Source: Blautia sp. MSJ-9 | GTDB taxonomy: Bacteria; Bacillota; Clostridia; Lachnospirales; Lachnospiraceae | Reading direction: 5' to 3' | DNA length: 39,991 bases | NCBI RefSeq assembly: GCF_018919065.1 | Contig: NZ_JAHLQG010000010.1 | Span: 1 to 39,991, forward strand | In this document: piece by piece, positions 8,042-16,493 of the stretch | Numbering within the stretch: position 1 is the stretch's first letter | Layout of the letters: every line of letters begins with the position of its first letter | The notes under the pieces: model-generated | Databases searched by the model: none | Seen by the model: the letters and a program-made list of their open reading frames with translations, nothing else | What the model was told of the DNA's origin: nothing | Translations under genes and position numbers: made by a program

Positions 8042-9421
8042 GTGAGCACCAGAAAGAAGATCATGGTCAGTCTGATCGTAATTTTACTCCTGCTGACCGC
8101 CGGAGCATATGGATATGGCGTATACTATTTCACAGAGCACTTTTTACCGGGCTCCATGGTAAACGGCTTTAACTGCTCCTACATGACAGTATCAGAATCC
8201 GAAGACTTACTCACGAAGAAAGTAGGGGCTTATGTCCTTACCATTAATACCAGAAACAACGGGCAGGAGAGCATCACTGCTGAACAGGCCGGACTTTCCT
8301 ACGATTCCGATGGAAGCGTCAATAATCTGATCAAAAACCAGAACCGTTTTATATGGTTTCTGGAATTCAGTCAGCACAACGAATACGAAATTTCATCATC
8401 TATAAAATACGATGAGCACAAAGTAAACGTTGCCATTTCCGGATTGAAATGCATGCAACAGGACAATGTTACAGAACCGTCAGACGCTCATCTTGAAGAA
8501 AAAGATGACAGATTCGTGATCATTCCGGAAGAACAGGGAAATGCGCTGAAAGCAGAGGAAACAACGCAAGATATCATCCAGGCTCTCCTTACGGGAAGAA
8601 CGCCGATTGATCTGGAGGCAGACGGATGTTACAAAGAACCGTCCATTTATCAGGACAATGAAACACTGGTCAAAAACTGCGACCTGATAAACAAGCTTAC
8701 AGATGTGATCATCACTTACGATTTTGACGACCGCACAGAGACTGTAGACCGAGAAGTAATTCAAAACTGGCTCACAACAGACGAAAACGGTCTTTACACT
8801 CTTGACAAAACGCAGATAGAAGCGTATATCAGTGAACTGGCGGCAAAGTACGACACAGTGGGAACAGACAGAACATTCAATACCTATGATGACCGTCAGA
8901 TTTCTGTAGGCGGAGGAACCTACGGATGGCAGATAGACCAGGAAGCAGAGACAAAGGCTCTTATGGAACTGATCCAGAATGGCGAAACCCAGGTAAGAGA
9001 ACCGGTTTATGCTCATGAAGGACTGGTCAGAAAGACAAATGATCTGGGATATACCTACATAGAGATTGACCTGACCGCCCAGAGAATGGTATTCTATAAG
9101 GATGGAACGCCAACTGCAGATGCGCAGATCGTATCAGGAAATCCATATGTGCCAAACTGCGCAACTCCGACAGGATGCTATACGGTAGGCGAACTGAAGA
9201 GTGGATGTACGATAAACGGTGAAGATTATCCGTCTGCAGTAAACTACTGGATACAGTTTGACGGAAATCTGGGAATTAATGATGCCCCATGGCGGACAGC
9301 TTTCGGTGAACAGCTTTATGAATTTGAGGGAACTCATGGAAGTATCTGCGCACCGTCCGATCAGGTACAGATCATCTACAGTAATGTTGAAAAGAACACA
9401 CCAGTTGTGATTTATGAATAA
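8042..9421 (+). CDS. YkuD-fold L,D-transpeptidase-like protein with altered active site
   Basis: Membrane-anchored cell-wall protein. It has one N-terminal transmembrane helix (about residues 8-30), a PG_binding_4-type domain region (about 40-300), and a C-terminal YkuD domain (about 335-459). The family motif is H-X(14-17)-[ST]HGC. Here the first His is Asn (N413 in GINDAPWR) and the catalytic Cys position is Ser (THGSICAP, T431-S434), with a Cys two residues on (C436). It therefore probably cannot make 3-3 cross-links in the usual way. The start is the GTG at 8042, seven bases after AAAGGAGA. The longer frame from 7946 has no ribosome-binding site and adds a non-membrane tail. It is 12 bases upstream of ddl, so an operon is likely. 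Confidence 0.8.
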   Translation: MSTRKKIMVSLIVILLLLTAGAYGYGVYYFTEHFLPGSMVNGFNCSYMTVSESEDLLTKKVGAYVLTINTRNNGQESITAEQAGLSYDSDGSVNNLIKNQNRFIWFLEFSQHNEYEISSSIKYDEHKVNVAISGLKCMQQDNVTEPSDAHLEEKDDRFVIIPEEQGNALKAEETTQDIIQALLTGRTPIDLEADGCYKEPSIYQDNETLVKNCDLINKLTDVIITYDFDDRTETVDREVIQNWLTTDENGLYTLDKTQIEAYISELAAKYDTVGTDRTFNTYDDRQISVGGGTYGWQIDQEAETKALMELIQNGETQVREPVYAHEGLVRKTNDLGYTYIEIDLTAQRMVFYKDGTPTADAQIVSGNPYVPNCATPTGCYTVGELKSGCTINGEDYPSAVNYWIQFDGNLGINDAPWRTAFGEQLYEFEGTHGSICAPSDQVQIIYSNVEKNTPVVIYE

Positions 9422-9433
9422 AGGAGAATAGGA

Positions 9434-10468
9434 ATGAAGATAGTAGTATTAGCGGGGGGAACAAGTACAGAACGTACAGTTTCTATCACATCAGGAACAG
9501 GAATATGTACAGCATTACGCCAGAAAGGCCACCAGGCAATCCTTGTGGATATTTTCTGCGGCGTGGAGAACGTAGACTGGGAAAATCCTTTCCCGGCAGA
9601 ATATGATGTAGAAGCAGCATCTGCATACATGTCATCCTTCAATGACAAAATTGAAGAAATGAAGAAAGAGAGAAGAAACTTCTTCGGACCAAACGTTCTG
9701 AAGCTCTGCGAAGCAGCAGACATCGTTTTCCTTGGTCTCCATGGAGCAAACGGAGAAGATGGAAAAGTGCAGGCAACATTTGATCTGATGGGAATCAAAT
9801 ACACAGGAACCGGTTACTTAAGCAGTGCCATGGCAATGGATAAAGGAATCACAAAGCAGATGTTCCTGATGAACAATGTGCCGACACCGCGCGGGATTTC
9901 CATGACAAAAGACGAAATGACCACAGACCTCAAAGCTCTCGGAATGGAATTCCCTGTAGTTGTAAAAACATGCTGTGGTGGTTCCAGTGTAGGCGTTTAC
10001 ATTGCAAATGATCAGGCAGAATATGAGCAGGCACTGAAAGATGCTTATTCCTATGAGAACGAAGTTGTGATCGAAGAATACATCAAAGGCCGCGAATTTT
10101 CTGTAGCAGTAGTGGATGGAAAAGCTTATCCGATCATCGAGATTGCACCATTACAGGGCTTCTATGATTACAAGAACAAATACCAGGCAGGTTCCACAAT
10201 TGAAACATGCCCTGCTGAAATTTCACCGGAACTTACAGAAAAAATGCAGCACTATGCAGAGGCCGGTGCGAAAGCTTTATTTATGGAAGGCTACTGTCGC
10301 CTTGATTTCATGATGAAAGAAAACGGCGACATGTACTGTCTGGAAGCAAACACACTTCCTGGAATGACTCCGACCAGTCTGATCCCGCAGGAAGCTAAGG
10401 TTCTGGGAATCGATTATCCGACCTTATGTGAGAAACTGATTGAAGTTTCTATGAAGAAGTATAAATAG
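9434..10468 (+). CDS. ddl: D-alanine--D-alanine ligase
   Basis: ATP-grasp ligase that joins two D-alanines for peptidoglycan precursor synthesis in the cytosol. It starts with the family's LAGGTSTERTVS glycine loop and has FPVVVKTCCGGSSVGV for ATP binding. The centre carries IEEYIKGREFSVAVV and GFYDYKNKY, and the metal-binding segment is CLEANTLPGMTPTSLIPQ near the C-terminus. The tyrosine in the central loop favours ordinary D-Ala-D-Ala over D-Ala-D-Lac specificity. Length (344) is normal. GGAGAATAGG precedes the ATG, 12 bases after the YkuD-like gene. MurF, which uses its product, follows 240 bases later. Confidence 0.9.
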   Translation: MKIVVLAGGTSTERTVSITSGTGICTALRQKGHQAILVDIFCGVENVDWENPFPAEYDVEAASAYMSSFNDKIEEMKKERRNFFGPNVLKLCEAADIVFLGLHGANGEDGKVQATFDLMGIKYTGTGYLSSAMAMDKGITKQMFLMNNVPTPRGISMTKDEMTTDLKALGMEFPVVVKTCCGGSSVGVYIANDQAEYEQALKDAYSYENEVVIEEYIKGREFSVAVVDGKAYPIIEIAPLQGFYDYKNKYQAGSTIETCPAEISPELTEKMQHYAEAGAKALFMEGYCRLDFMMKENGDMYCLEANTLPGMTPTSLIPQEAKVLGIDYPTLCEKLIEVSMKKYK

Positions 10469-10496
10469 AATATAGACTTTGTTGAACCAAATACTG

Positions 10497-10536
10497 TCGA
10501 GTGAATATAAAAAAGCACCATCCATTGCTGCTTCTT
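10497..10536 (+). terminator. Weak hairpin after ddl
   Basis: A short imperfect stem (AAGCA...TGCTgCTT) is preceded by A6 and followed by CTTTT. It may end ddl transcription and directly abuts an inverted R1 repeat. Confidence 0.3.
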
Positions 10537-10575
10537 TTCACAATTGAAGCAGGGGACTTACTTAATCCAGTTAAA
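10537..10575 (-). repeat. Interspersed repeat R1, copy C (inverted)
   Basis: On the minus strand this reads TTTAAC.GGA.TAAGTAAG.CC.CTGCTTCAATTG, matching copy B at nearly every position. Similarity then stops, so the GCGAATATCCGC tail is absent. The remaining bases to the murF start contain no convincing promoter. Confidence 0.7.
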
Positions 10576-10705
10576 TTTGACAGACAGTGATTTGGGTAAA
10601 TCAGGAAAGTTCTTGATTTCAAATATATAAAATCATTCTATTTTAGTGAATTATATGGTTTGGTTGAATATCAGATTATAAGAAAGAAGATATAGAGAGA
10701 ATATT

Positions 10706-12076
10706 ATGAAGAATTTAACTCTGGAAAACATCGCCCGCGTATGCGGCGGCACCTACTATGGTTCGGCAGACAAACTGCAGGAAGAAGTTATGTCCATCAC
10801 CACAGACAGCAGAAAAGCAGAAGCCGGGTGTCTGTTCGTACCTATCGTTGGCGAGCGTGTAGACGCACACAAATTCATTCCGCAGGTAATGGCAGCAGGT
10901 GCACTTGCAACTCTTTCCGAGCGTGTACTCGAGAACGCGGACTTTCCGTACATTGTAGTAGAATCCTCCCTGCAGGCGGTTAAGGATATCGCAGAATTTT
11001 ACTTAAAACAGCTCCAGATCCCGGTAGTGGGGATCACAGGCAGCGTCGGCAAAACAAGTACAAAAGAAGTGATCGCTTCTGTACTGAGCCAGAAATACCG
11101 TACCCTGAAAACACAGGGAAACTTTAACAACGAACTAGGCCTGCCTCTTACTGTTTTTCGTCTCCGTGACGAAGATGAAATGGCAGTCCTTGAAATGGGA
11201 ATCAGTGATTTCGGCGAGATGACCAGACTTGCACAGATCGCAAGACCGGACACCTGCGTGATCACAAACATCGGAACCTGTCATCTGGAGAACTTAGGAG
11301 ACCGTGATGGTGTCCTGAAAGCAAAGACAGAGATCTTCAAGTTCCTCAGACCTGACGGACATATCGTTCTGAATGGTGATGACGATAAACTCTCCACAGT
11401 CAAAGACCATGAAGGCATTAAACCTGTATTCTTTGGAATGAGCAATGGATGCCAGGTTTACGGCGATGAGATCGTGAGCAGAGGCTTAAAAGGAATGACA
11501 TGCACCATCCATATGGGAGGTACTGCATTTACCGTAGACATTCCAATGCCTGGCCGCCACATGGTATACAATGCTCTGGCAGCAGCTGCTGTAGGAAATA
11601 CTTATGGATTGACAACAGATCAGATCAAAGCTGGAATCGAAAGTCTGGAACCGATCAGTGGACGTTTCAGAATGATTGAAACAGACAAATTCCTGATCGT
11701 AGATGACTGTTATAATGCAAACCCAATGTCCATGAAGGCATCCTTAGATGTCCTGCAGGATGGTGCAGGTCGCAGGATCGCAGTTCTCGGTGATATGGGT
11801 GAACTGGGCGAGAATGAAGTGCAGCTTCACGAAGAAGTCGGTGAACATGCCGGCAAGTGTGATATTGATGTACTGATCTGCACAGGAAAACTCTGTAAAA
11901 ACATGGCAGACAAAGCAATCCAGACTAACCCGGACCTCAAGGTAGTCTACGAACCGGACAGAGAGAGCCTGCTGGCACATCTGGATGGATATGTTCAGAA
12001 TGGAGATACCATCCTTGTGAAAGCGTCTCATTTTATGAAATTTGAAGAGGTGGTTGAGAAACTGCAGAACATGTAG
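10706..12076 (+). CDS. murF: UDP-N-acetylmuramoyl-tripeptide--D-alanyl-D-alanine ligase
   Basis: Mur ligase that adds the D-Ala-D-Ala dipeptide to the UDP-MurNAc tripeptide in the cytosol, the last soluble step of peptidoglycan precursor assembly. Three domains are visible. The N-terminal substrate domain (about 1-100) has ITTDSRKAEAGCLFVPIVGE. The ATPase centre has the P-loop GITGSVGKTST (K116) and the downstream TCVITNIGTCHLENLG. The C-terminal domain has VDDCYNANPMSMKASL and VLGDMGELGE. Length (456) is typical. The ribosome-binding site is weak (GAAAGAAGATATAGAGAG). It ends in a strong terminator. Proximity to ddl fits joint function. Confidence 0.92.
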   Translation: MKNLTLENIARVCGGTYYGSADKLQEEVMSITTDSRKAEAGCLFVPIVGERVDAHKFIPQVMAAGALATLSERVLENADFPYIVVESSLQAVKDIAEFYLKQLQIPVVGITGSVGKTSTKEVIASVLSQKYRTLKTQGNFNNELGLPLTVFRLRDEDEMAVLEMGISDFGEMTRLAQIARPDTCVITNIGTCHLENLGDRDGVLKAKTEIFKFLRPDGHIVLNGDDDKLSTVKDHEGIKPVFFGMSNGCQVYGDEIVSRGLKGMTCTIHMGGTAFTVDIPMPGRHMVYNALAAAAVGNTYGLTTDQIKAGIESLEPISGRFRMIETDKFLIVDDCYNANPMSMKASLDVLQDGAGRRIAVLGDMGELGENEVQLHEEVGEHAGKCDIDVLICTGKLCKNMADKAIQTNPDLKVVYEPDRESLLAHLDGYVQNGDTILVKASHFMKFEEVVEKLQNM

Positions 12077-12086
12077 GGATTTACCG

Positions 12087-12131
12087 AAATTGAGTAAGTT
12101 TCTTGTTTCAATTGATAAGATCTGCCTGGTT
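12087..12131 (+). repeat. Interspersed repeat R1, copy D (diverged)
   Basis: GAGTAAGTTTCTTGTTTCAA and the following bases match the R1 consensus at about 27 of 38 positions, just after the murF stop codon. It is the most diverged recognisable copy. Confidence 0.5.
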
Positions 12132-12210
12132 TAGATGGGGTAGTTGATTGTTTCAATTTACAGTGTCTATCGATAACGGGTAATATAGTATATTTGTATA
12201 ATTAAAAATA

Positions 12211-12277
12211 GAACAGGACCGCAGATAGAGACATTCCATGTCTGAATGGAAGATCTATCTGCAGATCCTGTTTTTTT
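12211..12277 (+). terminator. Strong intrinsic terminator after murF
   Basis: A long stem pairs AACAGGA with TCCTGTT. Inner pairings are GCAGATAGA with TATCTGC and ATTCCAT with ATGGAA. Eight T residues follow (12270-12277). Confidence 0.85.
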
Positions 12278-12362
12278 ATGCAGGAATTTGATGAACGATT
12301 TTAGTTCCCTGTTTGTGCAGACCGCAGTATAATGACTTTATCAGTTCAATCAGGAGGATGTT

Positions 12363-12959
12363 ATGCTGGAGAAAATTATGAATCTGCATCTTCTGCTTTA
12401 TGCCATGATCGTGCTGGGCGGACTTGGCGCACTGGGGATGCTGACCACACATCTTACTTACCGAAGACTGATCAGAAAAAACACAGAGCTGAAATCAAAC
12501 CTCAAAGAGAAATGGATGAATCTCTGGAAAACAAGAGACAAGCTGTTAAACCGCATGAACCGGCTTGTATGGTATCCGTCACTTTTCTGTACGGCTCTTC
12601 TTGGACTGGCTTTTTTTCTGTACTCAGAAAATATGAGATGGGACGGAATGCCGCTGGCATATCTGTATGTGGGAGCTATTGTTCCTGCAGCACTGCTTTT
12701 GCTGAGACAGGCACTTGACTTTACATACAGGGAAGAGCTTCTGATGAATACTCTTTCAGATTATGTAGAGCATGTTCGAACCTGGGTGGAGGAAGTTCCG
12801 GCAGCGGAGAAACCGGATGAGACTGCGAAAGAAGCGATTGTAGAGCACATTGCAGAAAGCATTCGTCAGACTGCGGCTACAGGAAGTCATTTCAGCAGAA
12901 TGCTTACGCCTGAGGAAGAAGAAATCATGCGGGAGATCATACGAGAGTTTATGGAATGA
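12363..12959 (+). CDS. Predicted membrane protein of unknown function
   Basis: A 198-residue protein with three hydrophobic segments: about residues 8-30 with the glycine-rich GGLGALGM, about 68-87, and about 95-118. A soluble acidic C-terminal half follows (for example EEVPAAEKPDETAKEAIVE). A basic stretch between the first two helices (RRLIRKNTELKSNLKEKW) may form an amphipathic or coiled segment on the cytoplasmic side. AGGAGG stands six bases before the ATG. A TATAAT is present at 12328-12333 without a good -35. No family is recognised with confidence. Confidence 0.65.
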   Translation: MLEKIMNLHLLLYAMIVLGGLGALGMLTTHLTYRRLIRKNTELKSNLKEKWMNLWKTRDKLLNRMNRLVWYPSLFCTALLGLAFFLYSENMRWDGMPLAYLYVGAIVPAALLLLRQALDFTYREELLMNTLSDYVEHVRTWVEEVPAAEKPDETAKEAIVEHIAESIRQTAATGSHFSRMLTPEEEEIMREIIREFME

Positions 12960-12989
12960 TCCCGGAAATAATTAATGATCTGTCAAACT

Positions 12990-13049
12990 GGAATGAAATA
13001 TGTAGTTTCAGAAGAAGGCATTGCCTGAGACGACATACATATTCATTCC
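12990..13049. other. Long hairpin between convergent genes
   Basis: The left arm GGAATGAAATATGTA (12990-13004) pairs with TACATATTCATTCC (13036-13049) with one bulge. Inside, GTTTCA can pair with TGAGAC. No T tract follows. It lies between the membrane-protein gene and the convergent 91-residue gene and may block read-through. Confidence 0.5.
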
Positions 13050-13113
13050 GGAATGGCAGAAATCTGTTAAGTGGTGATGAGTATATGACATGTAAAAAAG
13101 ATTAAGAATTTGA

Positions 13114-13389
13114 TCAATAATCATCGTCTTCTTCGATTACCTGGATTTCCAGATAATCAAAGTCTATCTGTTCTATAAAATTATCCTGATAAAATCTTGC
13201 TTTTCCATGTTTTTTGAAATGTTTGACCGTAGAGTCAAGCCAGATCGGATTGCCCAGATCCATTTCGTAGCAGATGCTTTCCAGACCGCAGAAAATCTTA
13301 TGTGTCCGGGTGTCTTTGGAATCATCGCAGATTACGGTATCTTTTAGTAAATGGTTATCTTTCCATAATTTTCCCCATAAGCGAAACAT
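13114..13389 (-). CDS. Conserved small soluble protein (91 residues)
   Basis: A compact, acidic protein (MFRLWGKLWKDNHLLKD...DNFIEQIDFDYLEIQVIEEDDDY) of a type I recall as common and well conserved in Lachnospiraceae but without known function. AGGAGG precedes the ATG by eight bases, and a good promoter (TTTACT-N17-TATACT) lies 40 to 65 bases upstream. There are no transmembrane segments and no obvious catalytic motif. The WGKLWKDNHLLKDTVICDD opening is the most characteristic part. Confidence 0.7.
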   Translation of the reverse strand: MFRLWGKLWKDNHLLKDTVICDDSKDTRTHKIFCGLESICYEMDLGNPIWLDSTVKHFKKHGKARFYQDNFIEQIDFDYLEIQVIEEDDDY

Positions 13390-13427
13390 AATAGAACTCC
13401 TCCTGATTAGAACAAAAGATAGTATTG

Positions 13428-13456
13428 AGTATAGTTTATTTTGGGTAGAAAGTAAA
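13428..13456 (-). promoter_or_regulatory. Promoter of the 91-residue protein gene
   Basis: On the minus strand TTTACT (13456-13451) and TATACT (13433-13428) are 17 bases apart. It lies immediately beside the large palindromic element at 13469. Confidence 0.65.
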
Positions 13457-13468
13457 GGGAAGAGGGAC

Positions 13469-13671
13469 GTGTAGAAAAATATTTCATTTCATGTGCGGTT
13501 TCGGACGCTAAGATATTCTAAGTTCCTAAAAATCTGCTAAAAGCATGAGAAATCAGAGCCAAACTCGCTGCGCTCAGACAGTGTCTCTGATTTCTCATAA
13601 CGCAGATTTTTAGAAACTAAGAATATCTAAGCATCATGCAAATGTACATGAAATGAAATATTTTTCTACAC
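13469..13671. repeat. Nested giant palindrome, copy 1 of a hairpin-repeat family
   Basis: The outer arms 13469-13494 and 13646-13671 are perfect 26-base inverted repeats (arm 1 starts GTGTAGAAAAATATTTC). The loop begins GCGGTTTCGGA. It contains a second pair of 31-base arms (13507-13537 against about 13604-13634) that match at 28 positions, and a third 14-base perfect pair (ATGAGAAATCAGAG and its complement) around AACTCGCTGCGCTCAGACAG. The whole could fold as a roughly 200-base hairpin. Outer arms, loop start and flanks recur at 32391-32452. No ORF crosses it. Confidence 0.85.
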
Positions 13672-13708
13672 TGATGTTGGTCTCGCGGGTGGTGTTTGGG
13701 TGTGAAAA

Positions 13709-13717
13709 TGTTATAAT
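13709..13717 (+). promoter_or_regulatory. Extended -10 promoter element
   Basis: TGTTATAAT fits the TGnTATAAT extended -10 consensus. It lies 56 bases upstream of the acyltransferase start, just past the large palindrome. No clear -35 box is present. Confidence 0.5.
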
Positions 13718-13772
13718 GGGATATAAGTTTAAAGTGCAGCAAAATATGAAATACAATGGGAGGATATACGAA

Positions 13773-14600
13773 ATGGAATTAAAGGAATTGTGTAAAGGAA
13801 TACAGATTCCGCAGGAAGCTTGTGGGAGAGTGTTTGAGGAGTATGAGAAGGTAAATCTGGCGGAGATGGAGCGTCAGTTAAATAACCTTATGGAGAGAGG
13901 AACAGCTGAGAAGGCGTATCATCAGCTGGTGAATTGTCTGGGAAAGGATCCGGACAATATGAAAATGCTGATGTGTCAGCTTGTATGTGCGTGCCGGGAT
14001 TATGACAGGTATAGGGAGCTGGGGATTTCAGATGAAATTTATTTTAATACAATGAAATGTTTTACCAGATTTCTGGGAGAGCGCAGAGAGAGAACGGGGG
14101 AGGTTTTGTTTGATCGTGGATGGTGGACATATCGTCAGGTAAGTATGACGTTGCTTCGGATTGGAGAACTGGAATATGAATTGACTGCGTTTGAAGGGAA
14201 AGATGCGATCAGTATCCACATTCCTTCAGATGCAGCGTTTATCCCGGAGGAGGTAGAGGAATCTTTAAGAATGGCAGAGGATTTTATCAGGCGTGTTTAT
14301 CCGGAATACGTTGGTGCAGAATATTTTTGCGAATCCTGGCTTCTTTCACCGAGACTGGCGGAGCTTGTAAAGGAAACTTCTAATATTCGAAAGTTTCAGA
14401 AGCGTTTCGTTATTAAGGAGGATCTGCCTGAGGACAAGGAATATATGGAGTGGTTATTTGGAAAAACACCGGATACACCTCTTGAAGAGCTTCCTGAGAA
14501 CACTTCACTACAGCGAAAAGCGAAAGTGTTACTGGAAAATGGCGGAAATCTGGGGGCAGGTGTTGGAATTTTAACGAAAACGTTTACGTTAGAAAATTGA
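13773..14600 (+). CDS. Acyltransferase of the NAT_N / GNAT_C two-domain type
   Basis: A 275-residue cytosolic protein resembling the clostridial acyltransferases that combine an N-terminal NAT_N domain with a C-terminal GNAT-like domain (formerly DUF5596). The N-terminal part is helical (LKELCKGIQIPQEACGRVFEEY). The C-terminal part carries the conserved FDRGWWTYRQVSMTLLRIGELEYEL, IHIPSDA and FCESWLLSPRLAELV segments. The substrate is unknown. The start is the ATG at 13773, nine bases after GGGAGGA. Upstream in-frame codons to 13653 lie partly inside the palindromic repeat and are unlikely to be translated. Confidence 0.75.
   Translation: MELKELCKGIQIPQEACGRVFEEYEKVNLAEMERQLNNLMERGTAEKAYHQLVNCLGKDPDNMKMLMCQLVCACRDYDRYRELGISDEIYFNTMKCFTRFLGERRERTGEVLFDRGWWTYRQVSMTLLRIGELEYELTAFEGKDAISIHIPSDAAFIPEEVEESLRMAEDFIRRVYPEYVGAEYFCESWLLSPRLAELVKETSNIRKFQKRFVIKEDLPEDKEYMEWLFGKTPDTPLEELPENTSLQRKAKVLLENGGNLGAGVGILTKTFTLEN
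14573..14590. promoter_or_regulatory. LacI-like palindromic operator candidate
   Basis: The 18-base sequence AACGAAAACGTTTACGTT is a near-perfect palindrome centred on CG, the form bound by LacI/GalR-family regulators. It sits at the very end of the acyltransferase gene, about 170 bases upstream of the sugar transporter promoter. A related half-site GAAAACGATTAAG lies at 14782-14794 over the expected transcription start. Confidence 0.35.
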
Positions 14601-14744
14601 AAATTGATTCACAAACTACAGAAATGTCGAAAAATATAAGAATAATAAAAATCCTGACGAAAACGAATTGAGTAAATATGCATAATAAAACAGATTAAAT
14701 ATAATGCGAATTATACGAAAAGCATAAGTTAAGCAAAAAAACCA

Positions 14745-14773
14745 TTGACAAATTGGGTGATATGCTGTTTAAT
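14745..14773 (+). promoter_or_regulatory. Promoter of the sugar ABC operon
   Basis: Perfect TTGACA (14745-14750), 17-base spacer and TTTAAT (14768-14773). The predicted start near 14780 gives a leader of roughly 125 bases. The other bases of the 306-base gap (14601-14906) are AT-rich and show only the operator-like sites listed. Confidence 0.7.
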
Positions 14774-14832
14774 GAAGAAAAGAAAACGATTAAGTAGAGC
14801 GAAATCAAACAAAACTTAATCAGAAATGTGTT

Positions 14833-14847
14833 TCGAAAGCGTAAGCA
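14833..14847 (+). promoter_or_regulatory. cre-like site (CcpA catabolite repression)
   Basis: TCGAAAGCGTAAGCA fits the cre consensus WTGNAANCGNWNNCW at every fixed position except the second (C for T). It lies downstream of the promoter, where a bound CcpA would block elongation. This fits glucose repression of a sugar importer. Confidence 0.5.
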
Positions 14848-14906
14848 GAAGAACACATCACACACCAACGTGTAAGAAATCATTTATTTCTAAAGGAGGA
14901 CACACA

Positions 14907-16262
14907 ATGAAGAAAAAAGTAATGGCAATTGCTCTGGCAGCAGCAACAGTATCATCCATGATGGGCGCATCAATGGTAAGCGCAGCAACAGACGTAGCAA
15001 ACAACGATCTGGCTTACAAGGGAGATCTGGAGATCATGCATTACTCCACATCTGAAGAGTCTGAAGGAAATGGTGGATCTGATGGATTCCGTACAGTATT
15101 AGCAGCATGGAACGATGCTCATCCGGATATCAACTTAAATGAGAACGTTCTTGCAAACGCAGAATACAAAACACAGATCGCTACTCTTGCAGCAGCAGAT
15201 AACCTTCCGGATGTATTCCTTCTTCAGGGTATGAATACTAAAGCATGGGCAGAGCAGGGATTGATCATGGACCTGACAGATACCATCAAAGCTTCTCCAT
15301 ATTATGATCAGTATGATCAGGATTACTTCACACCATTTAAAGATGGCGACAAGCTTTATGGATATCCAGTACTGACAGGTGGTACCTGTACAGTAGTTAT
15401 CTATGATAAAGCAATGTGGAAAGAAGCTGGATACGATGCATTCCCGTCAACATGGGAAGACGTAGAGAAAGCTTCCGAATACTTTAAAGAGCAGGGAATC
15501 GACACTGTAGCATTTGGTAACGGTGGAAAATGGCAGGCAAACAGTGACTTCCTTTCCACTCTTGGTGACAGATATACAGGCAAAGACTGGTTCCAGAGCC
15601 TGATCGACAAAGGCGGTGCAGCATTTACAGATGAAGCATTTGTAAAAGCTCTGACAGAAACACAGCATCTGTTCACAGAAACAGATATCTTCAACGAAGA
15701 TTACAATTCTGTAACAAACGAAGATGCACGTGAATACTATATCTCCGGTGACGCAGCAGCATTCATCGGTGGTAACTGGGATGAATCCTACATCGCAGCA
15801 ACTCTGAAAGACAGCGATGAAGAGAAATTCAACAATATCGGATTTGCAGTTCTTCCACAGCCGGCAGATGCAACAGAAGATCCAGATTCTCAGAACATCG
15901 GTCTTGGATACGCTGTAGCAATCAACCCTAAGGTTGCAGATGATCCTGATAAATTAGCAGCAGCTATCGACCTTGCACAGGAAATCACAGGACCTGCATT
16001 CTCTACATACGTAGCTGAGAACTATGCACTTGGCGGATTAACAAAGACAGACGATGTTGACCTGAGCAAATTTGACCAGATCACACAGGATTTCTACAAC
16101 TATTCATATGTTGATACAACAAAATGTGAGATTTATGACTCCTACATCAACAGTGCTGTATGGGATGTTCTGAATACAGACCTTCAGACTATGATGAATG
16201 GTGAAATGACACCTGAAGAAGTAGCTGAAAACGCTCAGAAAGCATACGAAGAGAATTACTAA
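14907..16262 (+). CDS. Sugar ABC transporter, extracellular substrate-binding protein
   Basis: Family 1 extracellular solute-binding protein (451 residues) for a carbohydrate importer. A secretion signal ([20 protein letters not shown], cleavage likely after SAA) is followed by the bilobed binding domain, with [31 protein letters not shown] and [14 protein letters not shown] typical of the family. Unusually, the signal contains no lipobox cysteine, so no lipid anchor is predicted although Gram-positive binding proteins are normally lipoproteins. The ATG at 14907 follows AAAGGAGGA by five to six bases. It is first in a three-gene unit with two permeases and no ATPase. The sugar cannot be told from sequence. 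Confidence 0.88.
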   Translation: MKKKVMAIALAAATVSSMMGASMVSAATDVANNDLAYKGDLEIMHYSTSEESEGNGGSDGFRTVLAAWNDAHPDINLNENVLANAEYKTQIATLAAADNLPDVFLLQGMNTKAWAEQGLIMDLTDTIKASPYYDQYDQDYFTPFKDGDKLYGYPVLTGGTCTVVIYDKAMWKEAGYDAFPSTWEDVEKASEYFKEQGIDTVAFGNGGKWQANSDFLSTLGDRYTGKDWFQSLIDKGGAAFTDEAFVKALTETQHLFTETDIFNEDYNSVTNEDAREYYISGDAAAFIGGNWDESYIAATLKDSDEEKFNNIGFAVLPQPADATEDPDSQNIGLGYAVAINPKVADDPDKLAAAIDLAQEITGPAFSTYVAENYALGGLTKTDDVDLSKFDQITQDFYNYSYVDTTKCEIYDSYINSAVWDVLNTDLQTMMNGEMTPEEVAENAQKAYEENY

Positions 16263-16268
16263 AATCTG

Positions 16269-16354
16269 AACCGAACTGAAACAGTTTCCTGATTCGGTTA
16301 CGGAAAGCAATGCAAAGTAACCGTTCTGCCCACTGCGGTGGGCGGAGCGGTTTT
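16269..16354 (+). terminator. Hairpins between the binding protein and permease genes (partial terminator)
   Basis: AACCGAA/TTCGGTT (16269-16299) is followed by a strong stem with AACCG...CGGTT outside and GCCCAC/GTGGGC inside (16319-16352), ending in TTTTG. Placed after the first gene, it would cut permease expression relative to the binding protein, the usual stoichiometry in such operons. The next 100 bases hold a GTTCACT/AAGTGAAC hairpin (about 16439-16453). Confidence 0.65.
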
Positions 16355-16493
16355 GTACTATTATATGAATGGGCACTTTTCTGTAATAGTATAAGAAGTT
16401 ACTGTTCGCTGGCGATCCAGCACAAATTCGTATGCTTGTTCACTAAGTGAACATGTGGCTAGGAGTTTTTTTCAGGAAAGAGAGGTACAGCAT

